Positions 50,901-60,170 of a DNA stretch of 64,000 nucleotides are shown piece after piece. Both the position numbers and the translations under genes were made by a program. The number at the start of each line of letters is the position of its first letter. The first letter of the stretch is position 1. A model generated the notes under the pieces. That model had not been told where the DNA came from. It made no database searches and saw only the letters and a list, made by a program, of their open reading frames with translations. The DNA is from Hofstenia miamia (Eukaryota > Xenacoelomorpha > Acoela), in NCBI GenBank assembly GCA_004352715.1, contig SCFE01000086.1, forward strand, positions 556,109 to 620,108. Reading direction: 5' to 3'.

Positions 50901-53430
50901 ATTCCTAAGAATTTTCTCAACCTTCAAATACTACCAGCCTATCGTTACGACGTCGGTTTGACGTCGTAATAGCTTAAATATGTTGTTCATAACTGTTGGT
51001 ATCGTTTTAGCTTCGATTTTTTGGCATAAATTGTACAAAATTTGGAAAATTTATATTGCTAGCGTTTTACTGTCTTAAGGTATTTCAAAACTGACAATTA
51101 TCAATTTAGCACTATAATAACAAATGTATCACAATTATCCAAAATGCAATGTACTTTCTACAATTGCATTTATTGTGATAACAGCAACTGTATTTAATCC
51201 AAGTCAATGTATGTAATTTTTAAGAAATTGTAGAATAATATTCACATGGTAGTAGTAAGTTCCTCCAAATTTCAATGTACAAATGGAAATCATTCTATTT
51301 TCTTAATAATTACATATTTTGTATCATTTTAGTAGAGTTTAATTTTGCAAATAACGACGTCATTTTGGAATTAAACGTTTTTGATGGCCTTTGTTCTTAC
51401 TGGGCTATTTGTGAAATCTAATAGACGTCAATAATTTTGATATGTGCACATAAATCGGTACTTTTTTTAATGTTTGGAAACACCGTAATAATTATAATTA
51501 TCTATAGAAAGTCAATGATAAACTTTGCCACATATTGTGGCCATTCATATGTGACTTAAAATTATGTAATTTTAATTCTCTAAAATAGTACTTTGATTTT
51601 GAAAAAGTCTGGACATGAAACTAACTGAAATAATTAATTTGAAATATCATATCCTTGGCTGAAGTTAGTACTCAGATCAAAGCTATTCCAAAATTATATT
51701 ATGTTCTAGCGGTTCTAGCCAATCACAACGCCGAATAGTAATTTTGGTTCACATTACAGTCAATTTAGTCAATCACTAGTAGGGTAATAGAGGAACACTC
51801 AGTCTCAACATTTTATGAGGCTGAGATGGTAGACTACTGAGGCAAAACCCAATGAAACTAAGTGGGACCAGGACCAGTATAATACCTGTCCTGCGGCACC
51901 ATAACCACCAATTCTAAGAGTCATGAAAAGATCTGGAATTCTACGGAAAGTAATGGATATGATTTTAAAATAGCTGTGGAAATTAAAGAAAATTTCAATT
52001 CCTTATGCAAACCTGCCATTTTTAATCTTAATACAAAATATAATGTAAAATATTTAGAAATAAATCAATTATTTGAAAGTAATCGTAGATTTCTTGATGT
52101 TACTGGAATCAATAGCCAATTTCTTTTCCAATGATTCTGCTGGATGGGCTAGCATTTGCAAAGGTATTGAAAAGGCAGAGCGGACTATGTCAAAATCCAT
52201 TCGTACTGTGGCTTTAACTTAACACTTGTTAGTTTTTGACATACTTGTTATTTTGTAAAAATTTAGTGTTTTTGTCATTTGCAATAAAGTGATTTTCCTG
52301 ATTAGTTACCGTGTAATTCTTACATAAATTAGGTTTTGGGTTTTCAATTCATTAAGCAACTGTAAGCAACTGTATAGAAATGTAAGCAATCATGTAAATA
52401 TTCTAACAGCAAGTTTGAATTTGCTTTTAGTAAATATGATTACTAATTTCTTGGGTTGAAATTTTAAGTGAACCTTTTGATAGCTCAGCAATCCACGAAC
52501 TACTGCGTAAAAATTTAATGTACAAATTCCTTTTAAAAAACTTATTTGTGGACACAATTGGATGAGTAACTGAAAAATGCATGCTGGGAAGGATTCCAAA
52601 TTATGTAAGAAGAAATGACTGATTTATCTTGTTGTTATCCCAAAGTGAAACAAAGGCGTTAAATCCATATTTATGACCTTGTGTACACACTCCAAAAAAA
52701 TTGACTTAAGAAAATTTCACTTCAGCCTATAGATAGGAAAAAACACTGGTAAACCATGTAAACATTGCTAGCAAACTACAACACAGCCAAGTAAGTGACC
52801 AGCATAATGTTACTTAGATAATCTGATATGCTATACATACTCGGCAATCAAACCAACCTAATCTATTAATTGCAAGCAGACAACAACAATGTATGTGTAG
52901 AGCATAATTATAATGTCTTCCACACAGTTCATAAAATAATAATAGCTTCAATTCATTTCACAAAATTTGAAAATTTCCATTAGAAACAGAGAAATTTCAC
53001 AGTCAGGAAATCATTACATTCAGAAACATTTTTTCAGAAATAATTGTTAATAATTTCAGGTATGAAAACACAAAACAGGTCGTGTCATCTTTTTCTCGTG
53101 TCTGGATTGTGTCGTATTTTTCTGAGTTGAGAGTAACAACTATTTCAACATTTCGATGTGAAAAAAACGAATTCCATCTGCTGTTAGGAGATAGCTATTG
53201 ATGACCAAGAGTTAGAAACTGGATTGGGTGAATGTTTTCGGGTTGAAGGTTTTTTTTCATTAAATTGGGTGGTGTCAGGGCATTCAATAACATTGATATT
53301 AATTCCCGATTACTTGTGTATGTTTAAACAATTGAATGGTGTGTTAAATGAACTGTTTTGTTGTGTGAGAACTAAAGCGGATGTTACATGATGGGCTTTT
53401 GACTTAAAGCACGATAATTACCTGCTCAGG
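47950..53430. other. AT-rich intergenic stretch
   Basis: No gene or element with recognisable ends was found. A few less AT-rich patches (50195-50280, 51820-51900) gave no domain in any frame. Confidence 0.5.
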
Positions 53431-53483
53431 GACAAACTATAGCCCCGTTTACACTGGTTCAACTTGAGGAATTCGTCAAGCAA

Positions 53484-53690
53484 TTTCAATAGCGCACGGT
53501 CGCGTTTACATCTGTTCCTCATGTTGATTTCCTTTGACGATTTCAATAGCGCATGGTCGTGTTTACATCTGTTCCTCATGTTGATTTCCTTTGACGATTT
53601 CAATAGCGCATGGTCACGTTTACATCTGTTCCTCATGTTGATTTCCTTTGACGATTTCAATATTGAAAGCTCCTGTTTACATTGGTTCCT
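53484..53690. repeat. 57-bp tandem repeats extending the Harbinger left terminal repeat
   Basis: Units start TTTCAATAGCGCAYGGTCRY at 53484, 53541 and 53598, each exactly 57 bp, followed by a diverged partial unit from 53655. The right terminal repeat contains only one such unit plus a diverged piece near 56630-56680. The 19-residue peptide repeats seen on both strands come from this period and are not real proteins. Confidence 0.9.
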
Positions 53691-53748
53691 TTTTGCTTGT
53701 CATCATTTTAAATAACAATAAGCAAAAGTGATTCATTTACTATACTCA

Positions 53749-54186
53749 ATGAACACAGATCAGGCATGTGCAGTAATTACAGCTATTCTCTTAAAAAGAC
53801 GAAGCAAAATAATAAGAAGAAAGCCCCGGAAATGCTGGGTAAAAAGATGGCTTCTACAACGTGATAAAAAAGGAGCAACTGATGCCATATTGAAAGAATT
53901 CAAATTAGCAAATAGCTCTGAATTTTCTAACTATTTGCGAATGGATGCAATGACATTTGAGTGGTTACTACAAAATGTGAGTAAAAAAATCTCAAAAAAT
54001 TTCACTAATTTGCGAACACCGATCAGACCAGATCAAAAGTTGGCCGTTTCACTGCGATTTCTAGCATCAGGTGAAAGTTACATCAGTTTGGCTTATCAAT
54101 TTAGAATTTCTAAATCTTCATTGTCTGCAATCATACCAAATGTTCTTATGGAGATATATCAATTTCTCAAGAAAGATTATTTAAAA
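53749..54186 (+). CDS. Harbinger transposase exon 1 (HTH region)
   Basis: From the ATG at 53749 it encodes 146 residues: a basic start (KRRSKIIRRKPRKCWVKRWL), the family block EFSNYLRMDAMTFEWLL at about 58-74, and PDQKLAVSLRFLASGESYIS at about 94-113. The helix-turn-helix-like FRISKSSLSAIIPNV follows at about 118-132. It ends DYLK at a donor, AAA/GTAAGC. The transposase cuts and pastes the element by recognising its ends. Starting at this ATG rather than at in-frame GTG codons upstream is the eukaryotic choice. The exon joins in phase 0 to FPSTSEDW in exon 2, matching the family motif LK.PST..EW. Confidence 0.85.
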
Positions 54187-54365
54187 GTAAGCCTTTTGTA
54201 ATGTAAATGTTCATTTGAAATGAGAATTTTCTTTTACAAAAACATGATCCGAAAACTTTCTAAATTTCTACATAACTATGGTCATTTCATTACAGTTAAA
54301 GAATTTCACACAAAAACAGGTAAACGATTTTTGTAAACATGCATAACAAATTTAACAAAATTGTA

Positions 54366-54710
54366 TTAACACGGATCAATATTATATGTTTCAGCACTAT
54401 TATGATTAGTAAAACGAATGTCTTGCATTGGAATATGTCTGTACAAAGGCGGAGAAACATAGCTATTCGCGGGTGGCTCTATAGAACAGTTGTAAAGTAT
54501 TTTTTCTATTTCTAATTGAGCCAGGTGTCGCTTTTGCTTTGGCATTTGTCGAAGTTCGTCAGCAACGTGCTCACCAAAAGAATCACATCCATCTTTTTTA
54601 GATGATGCAGATGTTATAGTCTGTAATGCTGCATCCAAAAGTTGATCTTCTTTTTGCTTCCGTGATCGCTTTGGTGGAGCAATTGATTCTTCATTTTCAC
54701 TTATATAGCT
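54366..54710 (-). CDS. Harbinger MADF/BESS protein, exon 2 (BESS-like domain)
   Basis: Second exon of the element's DNA-binding partner, after a TATTATTTAG acceptor. It starts SYISENEESIAPPKRSRKQK, a nuclear-localisation-like basic stretch. Further on it has DSFGEHVADELRQMPKQKRH and LAQLEIEKILYN (protein residues about 160-190), a BESS motif used for protein-protein contacts. It ends YNIDPC and TAA. It is phase 0 with exon 1, 1.17 kb away. The exon lies wholly inside intron 1 of the transposase gene on the opposite strand. Confidence 0.85.
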   Translation of the reverse strand, partial: SYISENEESIAPPKRSRKQKEDQLLDAALQTITSASSKKDGCDSFGEHVADELRQMPKQKRHLAQLEIEKILYNCSIEPPANSYVSPPLYRHIPMQDIRFTNHNSAETYNIDPC

Positions 54711-54747
54711 CTAAATAATATTTGGTAAATTTTAATTTTATATTTAG

Positions 54748-54905
54748 TTTCCATCTACAAGTGAAGATTGGTTAAAGATATCTTCAGATATAATGCTAAA
54801 ATGGAATTATCCGAATTCTATTGGATCTCTTGATGGGAAGCACATTAACATAAAGAAACCTCCTAAGAGTGGCAGTTATTTTTACAATTATAAGGGCGCT
54901 TACAG
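54748..54905 (+). CDS. Harbinger transposase exon 2 (first catalytic Asp)
   Basis: A 158-nt exon between TTATATTTAG and the donor TACAG/GTCAAT. It encodes FPSTSEDWLKISSDIM, then WNYPNSIGSLDGKHINIKK (the N.IG.LDGKH motif with the first DDE Asp at about residue 175), then SGSYFYNYKGAY. The two leftover bases AG plus C of exon 3 make Ser, giving AY-S-IVLLALVDAN, exactly the family sequence. Confidence 0.85.
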
Positions 54906-55027
54906 GTCAATTCTATAAAAAAATTCAAATTTAATTTTAGCCCTATAAGTACTTTCTAAATCAGAGTGCTGCAAATATAACGATTATGTTTTAAATTAAA
55001 AAATAACATCAAAGAATTGACCATTAG

Positions 55028-55319
55028 CATTGTTTTACTTGCACTTGTTGATGCAAACTGTAAATTTATATCTGAATGTAGGCTGTAATGGCCGAATAAG
55101 TGATGGTGGTGTTTTAAATAATTCTGCGCTCGGAAAAAAAATCCTATCAAATACATTGTGTCTACCACCTCCAAAGCCTCTACCCAATCGAAGTTTACCT
55201 GTACCCTATGTTATAGTTGCTGATGATGCGTTTGGGTTACATTCAAATTTAATGAAGCCTTATGGTAGAGCAGGAGATGATGTCCAAAGAATTTACAATT
55301 ATAGGCACTCACGTCTTAG
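55028..55319 (+). CDS. Harbinger transposase exon 3 (second catalytic Asp), one frameshift
   Basis: After the acceptor ATTAG it reads IVLLALVDANCKFI. Near 55073 the frame changes, continuing LNVGCNGRISDGGVLNNSA. Then come LPNRSLPVPYVIVADDAFGL, with the second DDE Asp in VADDAF, and RAGDDVQRIYNYRHSRL. It ends at LTTAG-type donor CTTAG/GTTCAG. The frameshift is equivalent to one extra or two missing bases and is the only lesion I see in the transposase. Without it the coding sequence would be open across all four exons. Confidence 0.85.
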
Positions 55320-55426
55320 GTTCAGGCACTTTAGCGTTTTTTCATCAAAATGAACAACTGCATTTTGTTAAATTCTAATAAATAATTTTATACAATCTAA
55401 ATATAGCAAAAATATCCTATATTTAG

Positions 55427-55787
55427 AAGATGCGTAGAAAATGCTTTCCGCCTGTTATCAAATCGTTTTCGCATTTTCCTTAAGGCTATCGAATTAGAGC
55501 CTGAAAAGGCAGTGGTGATCACCTTAGCTGCATGCTCTTTGCATAATTTTTTAAAAACGAATCTGCCTAATATTTACTGTCCAATTGGAATGTTAGACAG
55601 AGAATGTGAAAATGGAATTTTTACGCCTGGAGAGTGGAGACAGAATTGTTTTCAACTAGATTCATTGCAAAGGGATTCAAATGCTAGAGGCACAATATTT
55701 GCAAAGGATATTCGAGATGAATTTGCAGATTACTTTTTTACAAATGGCTCTCTTGATTGGCAGCATGAAGCTACTGGCATTATTTAA
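55427..55787 (+). CDS. Harbinger transposase exon 4 (catalytic Glu, C-terminus)
   Basis: After ATATTTAG it completes RHSRLR-RCVENAFRLLSNRF, containing the catalytic Glu of the VENAF motif, then RIFLKAIELEPEKAVVITLA, ACSLHNFLKT and a C-terminal tail to TAA at 55785-55787. Length and motif spacing are normal for the family. The open reading frame extends upstream into the intron; the splice site is set by the RxxRRVVENAF family pattern. Confidence 0.85.
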
Positions 55788-55884
55788 TTTTTTAGATTTA
55801 TTTGAATTATAATGGAATGTATATGAATATATTTTGACTGTTTTGTGATCTGTTTTAATATTTGAATATGTAGCAATTGCTTAC

Positions 55885-56232
55885 CAAACATTCATCTTCA
55901 AAATCAATGTTTGAAACTTGAATCCTTGGTGAGGTAACGTCTTTAAGAAATTGTAGCTCACTGTAATGAGCCCAATTGCTCACATATACATCATCTACGG
56001 ATGCCCCACTCTTTCTGGATTTTCTTTCCTTTGCCACCTCTTTAGCAAAATAACTTCTTAAGCTCTTGATTTTCTTTTTGACAGTTTCTTCTGAAAGTTT
56101 GCTTTTTTCTGAAATCCTTGATAATGCTAAGGCTCTTTTTTCCTTATTTGAGTAATCTGCAAGATTAACATTCCATAAAACAGGCTCATCTTTATATAGA
56201 GAAATTAGGGGCGCCTCGTCATCAGTAATCAT
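55885..56232 (-). CDS. Harbinger MADF/BESS protein, exon 1 (MADF domain)
   Basis: From ATG at 56232 it encodes MITDDEAPLISLYKDEPVLW, then ADYSNKEKRALALSRISEKS, then VKKKIKSLRSYFAKEVAKER. This is a MADF (Myb/SANT-like) domain at about residues 9-75, with LI.LY...P.LW at its start and the K.LR..Y..E helix at its end. VDDVYVSNWAHYSELQFLKD follows. It ends FEDECL at a donor, TTTG/GTAAGC, phase 0. With exon 2 it makes an intact 230-residue protein. In PIF/Harbinger elements this second protein binds the transposon ends and helps import the transposase. Confidence 0.85.
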
Positions 56233-56872
56233 GATTTAATGTTTGCAATGTATATCTGTTATTAATCATGGCACAATTAAGTGTTTCTAAAATTTGATTG
56301 GCTCAACAAAAGAACCTTAAATTCTTTTGCAGAGCAATTGCAATAATAGTATTGGTACTAAAAGAATATCTGCCCTTGATGGCTCACCACTCAAAATTGA
56401 AATATCACTTTAAAAATATTACTTAAGCAAGTTATATGCTGATTTGGACAATTTCTCGTACATGTGATTTCATTATTATGCATGTACAATAAAAATGGAA
56501 ATTTATTAATTTTAATATTTATACATATTCTATATTTATTAATATACTTGTAGTTCATAAACTTTAAAATATTTTCAAATTTTTTGAAGTTTTAATATGA
56601 ATGAAGAGAGATTTTGGATAGTTTGTGGAATTCAATAGCGAAAGGCGCGTTTACATTTGTGCGTCAAGAGGAAAGTTGAACACAAAATAGATCGAAAATA
56701 TATTCCGTTCCTCTCCTCCGTGCGCTTTCGCTTTCAATTTTGTGGGGTGTTTACATTAGGAATCTATTGAAATCGTCAAATGAAATCAACATGAGGAACA
56801 GATGTAAACGCGACTGTGCGCTATTGAAATCGCTTGACGAATTCCTCAAGTTGAACCAGTGTAAACAGGGCT

Positions 56873-57660
56873 TAATAATTACACAAAGGTACTTATTAAT
56901 CACCTTCCTGAATGCAAATCATTTATATGTTTGCGTTATATTACCAAGTCTAAAACCTGTTATTGATAAAAAGTNNNNNNNNNNNNNNNNNNNNNNNNNN
57001 NNNNNNNNNNNNNNNNNNNNNNNNNNNNNNNNNNNNNNNNNNNNNNNNNNNNNNNNNNNNNNNNNNNNNNNNNNNNNNNNNNNNNNNNNNNNNNNNNNNN
57101 NNNNNNNNNNNNNNNNNNNNNNNNNNNNNNNNNNNNNNNNNNNNNNNNNNNNNNNNNNNNNNNNNNNNNNNNNNNNNNNNNNNNNNNNNNNNNNNNNNNN
57201 NNNNNNNNNNNNNNNNNNNNNNAAAAAAACATTTTTCCTGCCATACATTTTACGTGTTTTGCACATAATTGTTATTTTTGTCTTTAAGGGATTTCAAACT
57301 AATTCAATTTTGATAATGTGCCCTTTGTAGCGAAATATTAGCAAGCAATTATAACAAAAAAGGCAGCCAGCGATTTCAGTCATTTTTTTAGTTAGGCTTT
57401 TCTGTGAAAATTGTGAAATAAAAAATATCTGCATTTCCCCCAGACCACAGGGACACAGGTGTCCCTTATTGCCTAAAGACTGTTTCATTGAATGTCATGT
57501 TGTTTGTCTTTAGCATAGATACCAATTTACTTTAATCTAGCAAGTATGTAACATTTTAATGCAATGTAGTTGTTATATGGAATAATAGTCATTTTTTCCC
57601 TTCGGGACAGTAGGGACACCTGAGTCCCCTAAATTATCTCGGAAACTACAATAGATACAA
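56873..57660. other. Region with 248-N assembly gap and GGGACAC-rich sequence
   Basis: N run at 56975-57222. To its right lie ACCACAGGGACACAGGTGTC (57445) and GGGACAGTAGGGACACCTGA (57604), similar subterminal motifs that may belong to the element ending near 57764. No gene is supported here. Confidence 0.6.
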
Positions 57661-57741
57661 ACATGAGACTGGTTCTGGGGTTTTTTAATCTGAAACCGCA
57701 AAACATATCAAAAAATTCAGATCATGAGCTGTCTCACAGAC

Positions 57742-57764
57742 CTTGTGGTCCTGAAAGGGTTAAA
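57742..57764. mobile_element. Possible right end of a piggyBac-type element
   Basis: CCTTGTGGTCCTGAAAGGG is followed by TTAA. Read inverted, this is TTAACCCTTTCAGGACCAC, the look of a piggyBac terminus at its TTAA target. GGGACAC-type subterminal motifs lie upstream. The other end was not found and may be inside the gap at 56975-57222. The sequence just after TTAA continues the unidentified coding block. Confidence 0.3.
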
Positions 57765-58750
57765 ATTTATTTTCAATCTACTCCTTCAATTCTTTTATGG
57801 AGCATTGCTATATTCAGATCTTTGCAATGTGAAGCCTATTTAGATTCGAATGGCATAACAATAGGAGATCTTTTGCTTTTCGGAAAGCACAGCAAGTGAG
57901 TTTTTAAGCAATGCCAGTGTTCATTAATTACCCAAGACATGACAAACCTGAATAATTTTAATTATTTAGGTATTCTATTGTAGATGCCATTATTCACCGT
58001 TTGAATAATTATGTTCTTACAAATGCAGATGTGGTTTCTCTCTGTGTTAGAAAGTTAAATGAATTAACTGATACTCCTCAAGAACTAAGCATACTCTGTT
58101 AAATGTAAATTGATTTGAGGTTTTCTGCAAAATGACGACCTTGAAAAAAAAAGGTTTTTATCGACAAAAGTTCTGGAGGTTCTTACTACATTAGTTATTC
58201 AGACATAATTTCATCAAGAATTAGTTTTTAAGATTATATAATGATCTTGGAATTGTTATCTTTTTTGGATTCAGTTGCACACAGTAAATGCAGAAAGTAC
58301 TCAAACGAATTTAGTGAAAATGAAGTTTCATTAATTGATTGTGACTTTATCATTGATGAGCTTAGTGAACAAGTTTATTTGTCGCTGGATATCTCGCCCA
58401 TAGATACCCTGAATACGTTCGGCCACTTGATGAAGAACCCAGTGATAATGATGAGGTCTTGGATCTTATTCAAAAGGAGGCTTAAGCTATTCATCTTTAA
58501 CGTTTTTTTCATTCTTGCAATTTTGTTACGCAATTTTTAAAAAATTACAAATTCACTTTGTCATGGAAAATTAATGCGAATTTTTAACATTATTTATACG
58601 GCATTCTATGAAGACCATACACCATTAAATCAGCAGTGCTTGCGTTCGATGTGTAATACATTCTTAAAAGGAACACTCACTGTTCAAAAAGACTTATCTG
58701 CACCTGAATGCAGCAAAAAAATAAAAAAATTTTGTAAATAAATTAGTCTA
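57765..58750 (+). other. Unidentified fragmented coding block, possibly a split gene or decayed element
   Basis: Four protein-like stretches follow in order. First is IYFQSTPSILLWSIAIFRSL, ending DLLLFGKHSK at a GTGAGT donor (57896). Next, after an ATTATTTAG acceptor (57968), come YSIVDAIIHRLNNYVLTNAD and VVSLCVRKLNELTD. Then 58241-58490 gives ELLSFLDSVAHSKCRKYSNE and FIIDELSEQVYLSLDIS, then in a second frame HRYPEYVRPLDEEPSDNDEV and a stop. Last, near 58600-58740, come FYEDHTPLNQQCLRSMCNTF and LKGTLTVQKDLSAPECSKK. The composition looks like true protein and the first junction looks like a real intron. I do not recognise the family. At least one frameshift is needed, so it is probably decayed. 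Confidence 0.4.
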
Positions 58751-59072
58751 TATAATAGTATATTAGATGCAATTTCAAAATATTTTGATCAATTATTAAG
58801 TGTTTAAGCATTTCAAATGTGTTTTTAATTTACTGCATGAGTCTAAAGTAAGAAACTATTATTTTTTTTTTACTAACAATCACTTTAAATATACTAGAAT
58901 AAACTGAATTGTTACCCTCCAAGAGAGCAACAGCGGTTGTTGTTTTCACTTCCTGTTATTTTCGTATTCCTCGGTTTATTTGCAAATTATTTTTAATTAC
59001 AACCAATTATCTTGGTAATCCCGCACGGAAATAATCATCAGGTGTTTCGGGCCTTACCAGCTATTTATCAAA

Positions 59073-59942
59073 ATGAGTTGATCACACGAGGAATTTATTA
59101 TTTTGATTACTCAAGTTGAAACACATCTCGAAATATGGAACATTAGAGAGATGTGTATAAGAGACAAATTGTCAAAAATAGCAGCATCCAAAGAAATAGA
59201 AGAAATTCTAAACAAATCTGCTAGTGGTAGGCATATTATATCTAAATAACAATATTAAAAAACTATTTAGAACATGATGTAAAGGCAAAGTGAACTTCTG
59301 TTTGTCACTACCATGCCAGAGAACTTGGGAAGCAATTGAAGAAGCCCTCTGGTTCAAGTGCAGATGGATGCTATGTATCAAATTGGGCCAAATGCAGTGA
59401 TGGCCCTTTTTATTATCCGTTTAACGGGTTTTTAACTTATCTGTTAAAGTTTAATTAAGTTAAACGCCAATCTGTTTAACCTATTGCATTAAACGGATAT
59501 GTTATATTTAGCAGAAGTTTAACGCATTCATATTGTATGTGCATTTGATTGCTTCAGAAAGAACGAAGTATCGTACCCCTGTCTACACAAAATTAGTTGA
59601 GTAGTTCTGTCAATTTTGCCGTCTCCTGCAAATGCAGAAAGAGCTTTTTCAAGGGCTGGAGATCTATCCGATGGGCGGAAAAATCGCCTCAGCATTGAAA
59701 ATATTTAAAGCTCCGATTAATTTTGGATTAGGGTGAATAAATTTTTCTGTTAAATTTACGTTTTTAGTGTTCATTTTTAACTAAATCAGTTAAATTGATA
59801 CGTTAAATGAAAACATAGGCGTTAAACTTTAAATAATATATTGAAAAAAACATAAAGGGCCATCACTGGCTATATGAGTCAAATGGGCTTTTTGAAAGGA
59901 GCCATGAGAGCTGGTAAATCAACTAAGTCATTTTCCATTGTA
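59073..59942 (+). pseudogene. Second Harbinger-type MADF gene, decayed and split by a hAT insertion
   Basis: HEEFIILITQVETHLEIWNI then CIRDKLSKIAASKEIEEILN is a MADF domain start, ending at an AGTG/GTAGGC donor (59225). After an ACTATTTAG acceptor comes KAK, a TGA where Trp is expected, TSVCHYHARELGKQLKKPSG, SSADGCYVSNWAK, then the 474-bp hAT element, then YMSQMGFLKGAMRAGKSTKS. Compare DDVYVSNWAHYSELQFLKD in the intact MADF protein at 56 kb: the same block is present but cut at NWAK/Y. The ATG at 59073 is followed after one codon by TGA. This is a pseudogene of another Harbinger element whose other parts are not identified. Confidence 0.7.
59395..59868. mobile_element. hAT element, 474-bp deletion derivative
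   Basis: Terminal inverted repeats CAGTGATGGCCCTTT at both ends, flanked by 8-bp GCCAAATG (59387-59394) and GCTATATG (59869-59876), matching at six of eight positions, as expected for an old hAT target duplication. The interior keeps a C-terminal transposase piece on + at 59607-59708: ILPSPANAERAFSRAGD, then GRKNRLSIENI and a stop. That is the hAT dimerisation motif (P.S.A..ER.FS.AG......R..L). Most of the transposase is gone, so it could only move with help. Confidence 0.85.
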
Positions 59943-60170
59943 TTTTTCATTTTTTTTCTAATTTTTAATAATTAAACATTAAATAATTTTTAAAATTTTA
60001 ATAAATTTTACCTGTTCAATTTAAAACTGAAATCAAAATTCCAATTGCTGTAATTGTAAAAAACAACTGTTTACATAAATGAAAAAATAAATGCATTCTA
60101 AATGGATGTGCATTCAAAACAATTTCATTTTCAAAATAATTTGCATAATGTTCACGAATTTATCTTGCTC

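Larger units (their letters stand above)
53441..56872. mobile_element. PIF/Harbinger transposon, nearly complete (3.4 kb)
   Basis: The left end AGCCCCGTTTACACTGGTTC and the right end, read inverted as AGCCCTGTTTACACTGGTTC, begin inverted repeats about 109 bp long (53441-53549 and 56764-56872) with only about four mismatches. Between them lie a Harbinger DDE transposase on + and a MADF/BESS DNA-binding protein on -, the two-gene set of PIF/Harbinger elements. The 3-bp flanks are TAT and TAA, not an exact duplication but consistent with the TWA preference. The well-matched ends and nearly intact genes suggest a fairly young insertion. Confidence 0.9.

Noticed and set aside
53418-53715. Apparent 19-residue peptide repeat proteins on both strands
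   Set aside because: They arise from the 57-bp repeats in the Harbinger terminal region (57 is divisible by 3), not from coding sequence.
54956-55174. Minus-strand frame opposite transposase exon 3
   Set aside because: Antisense shadow of the Harbinger transposase.
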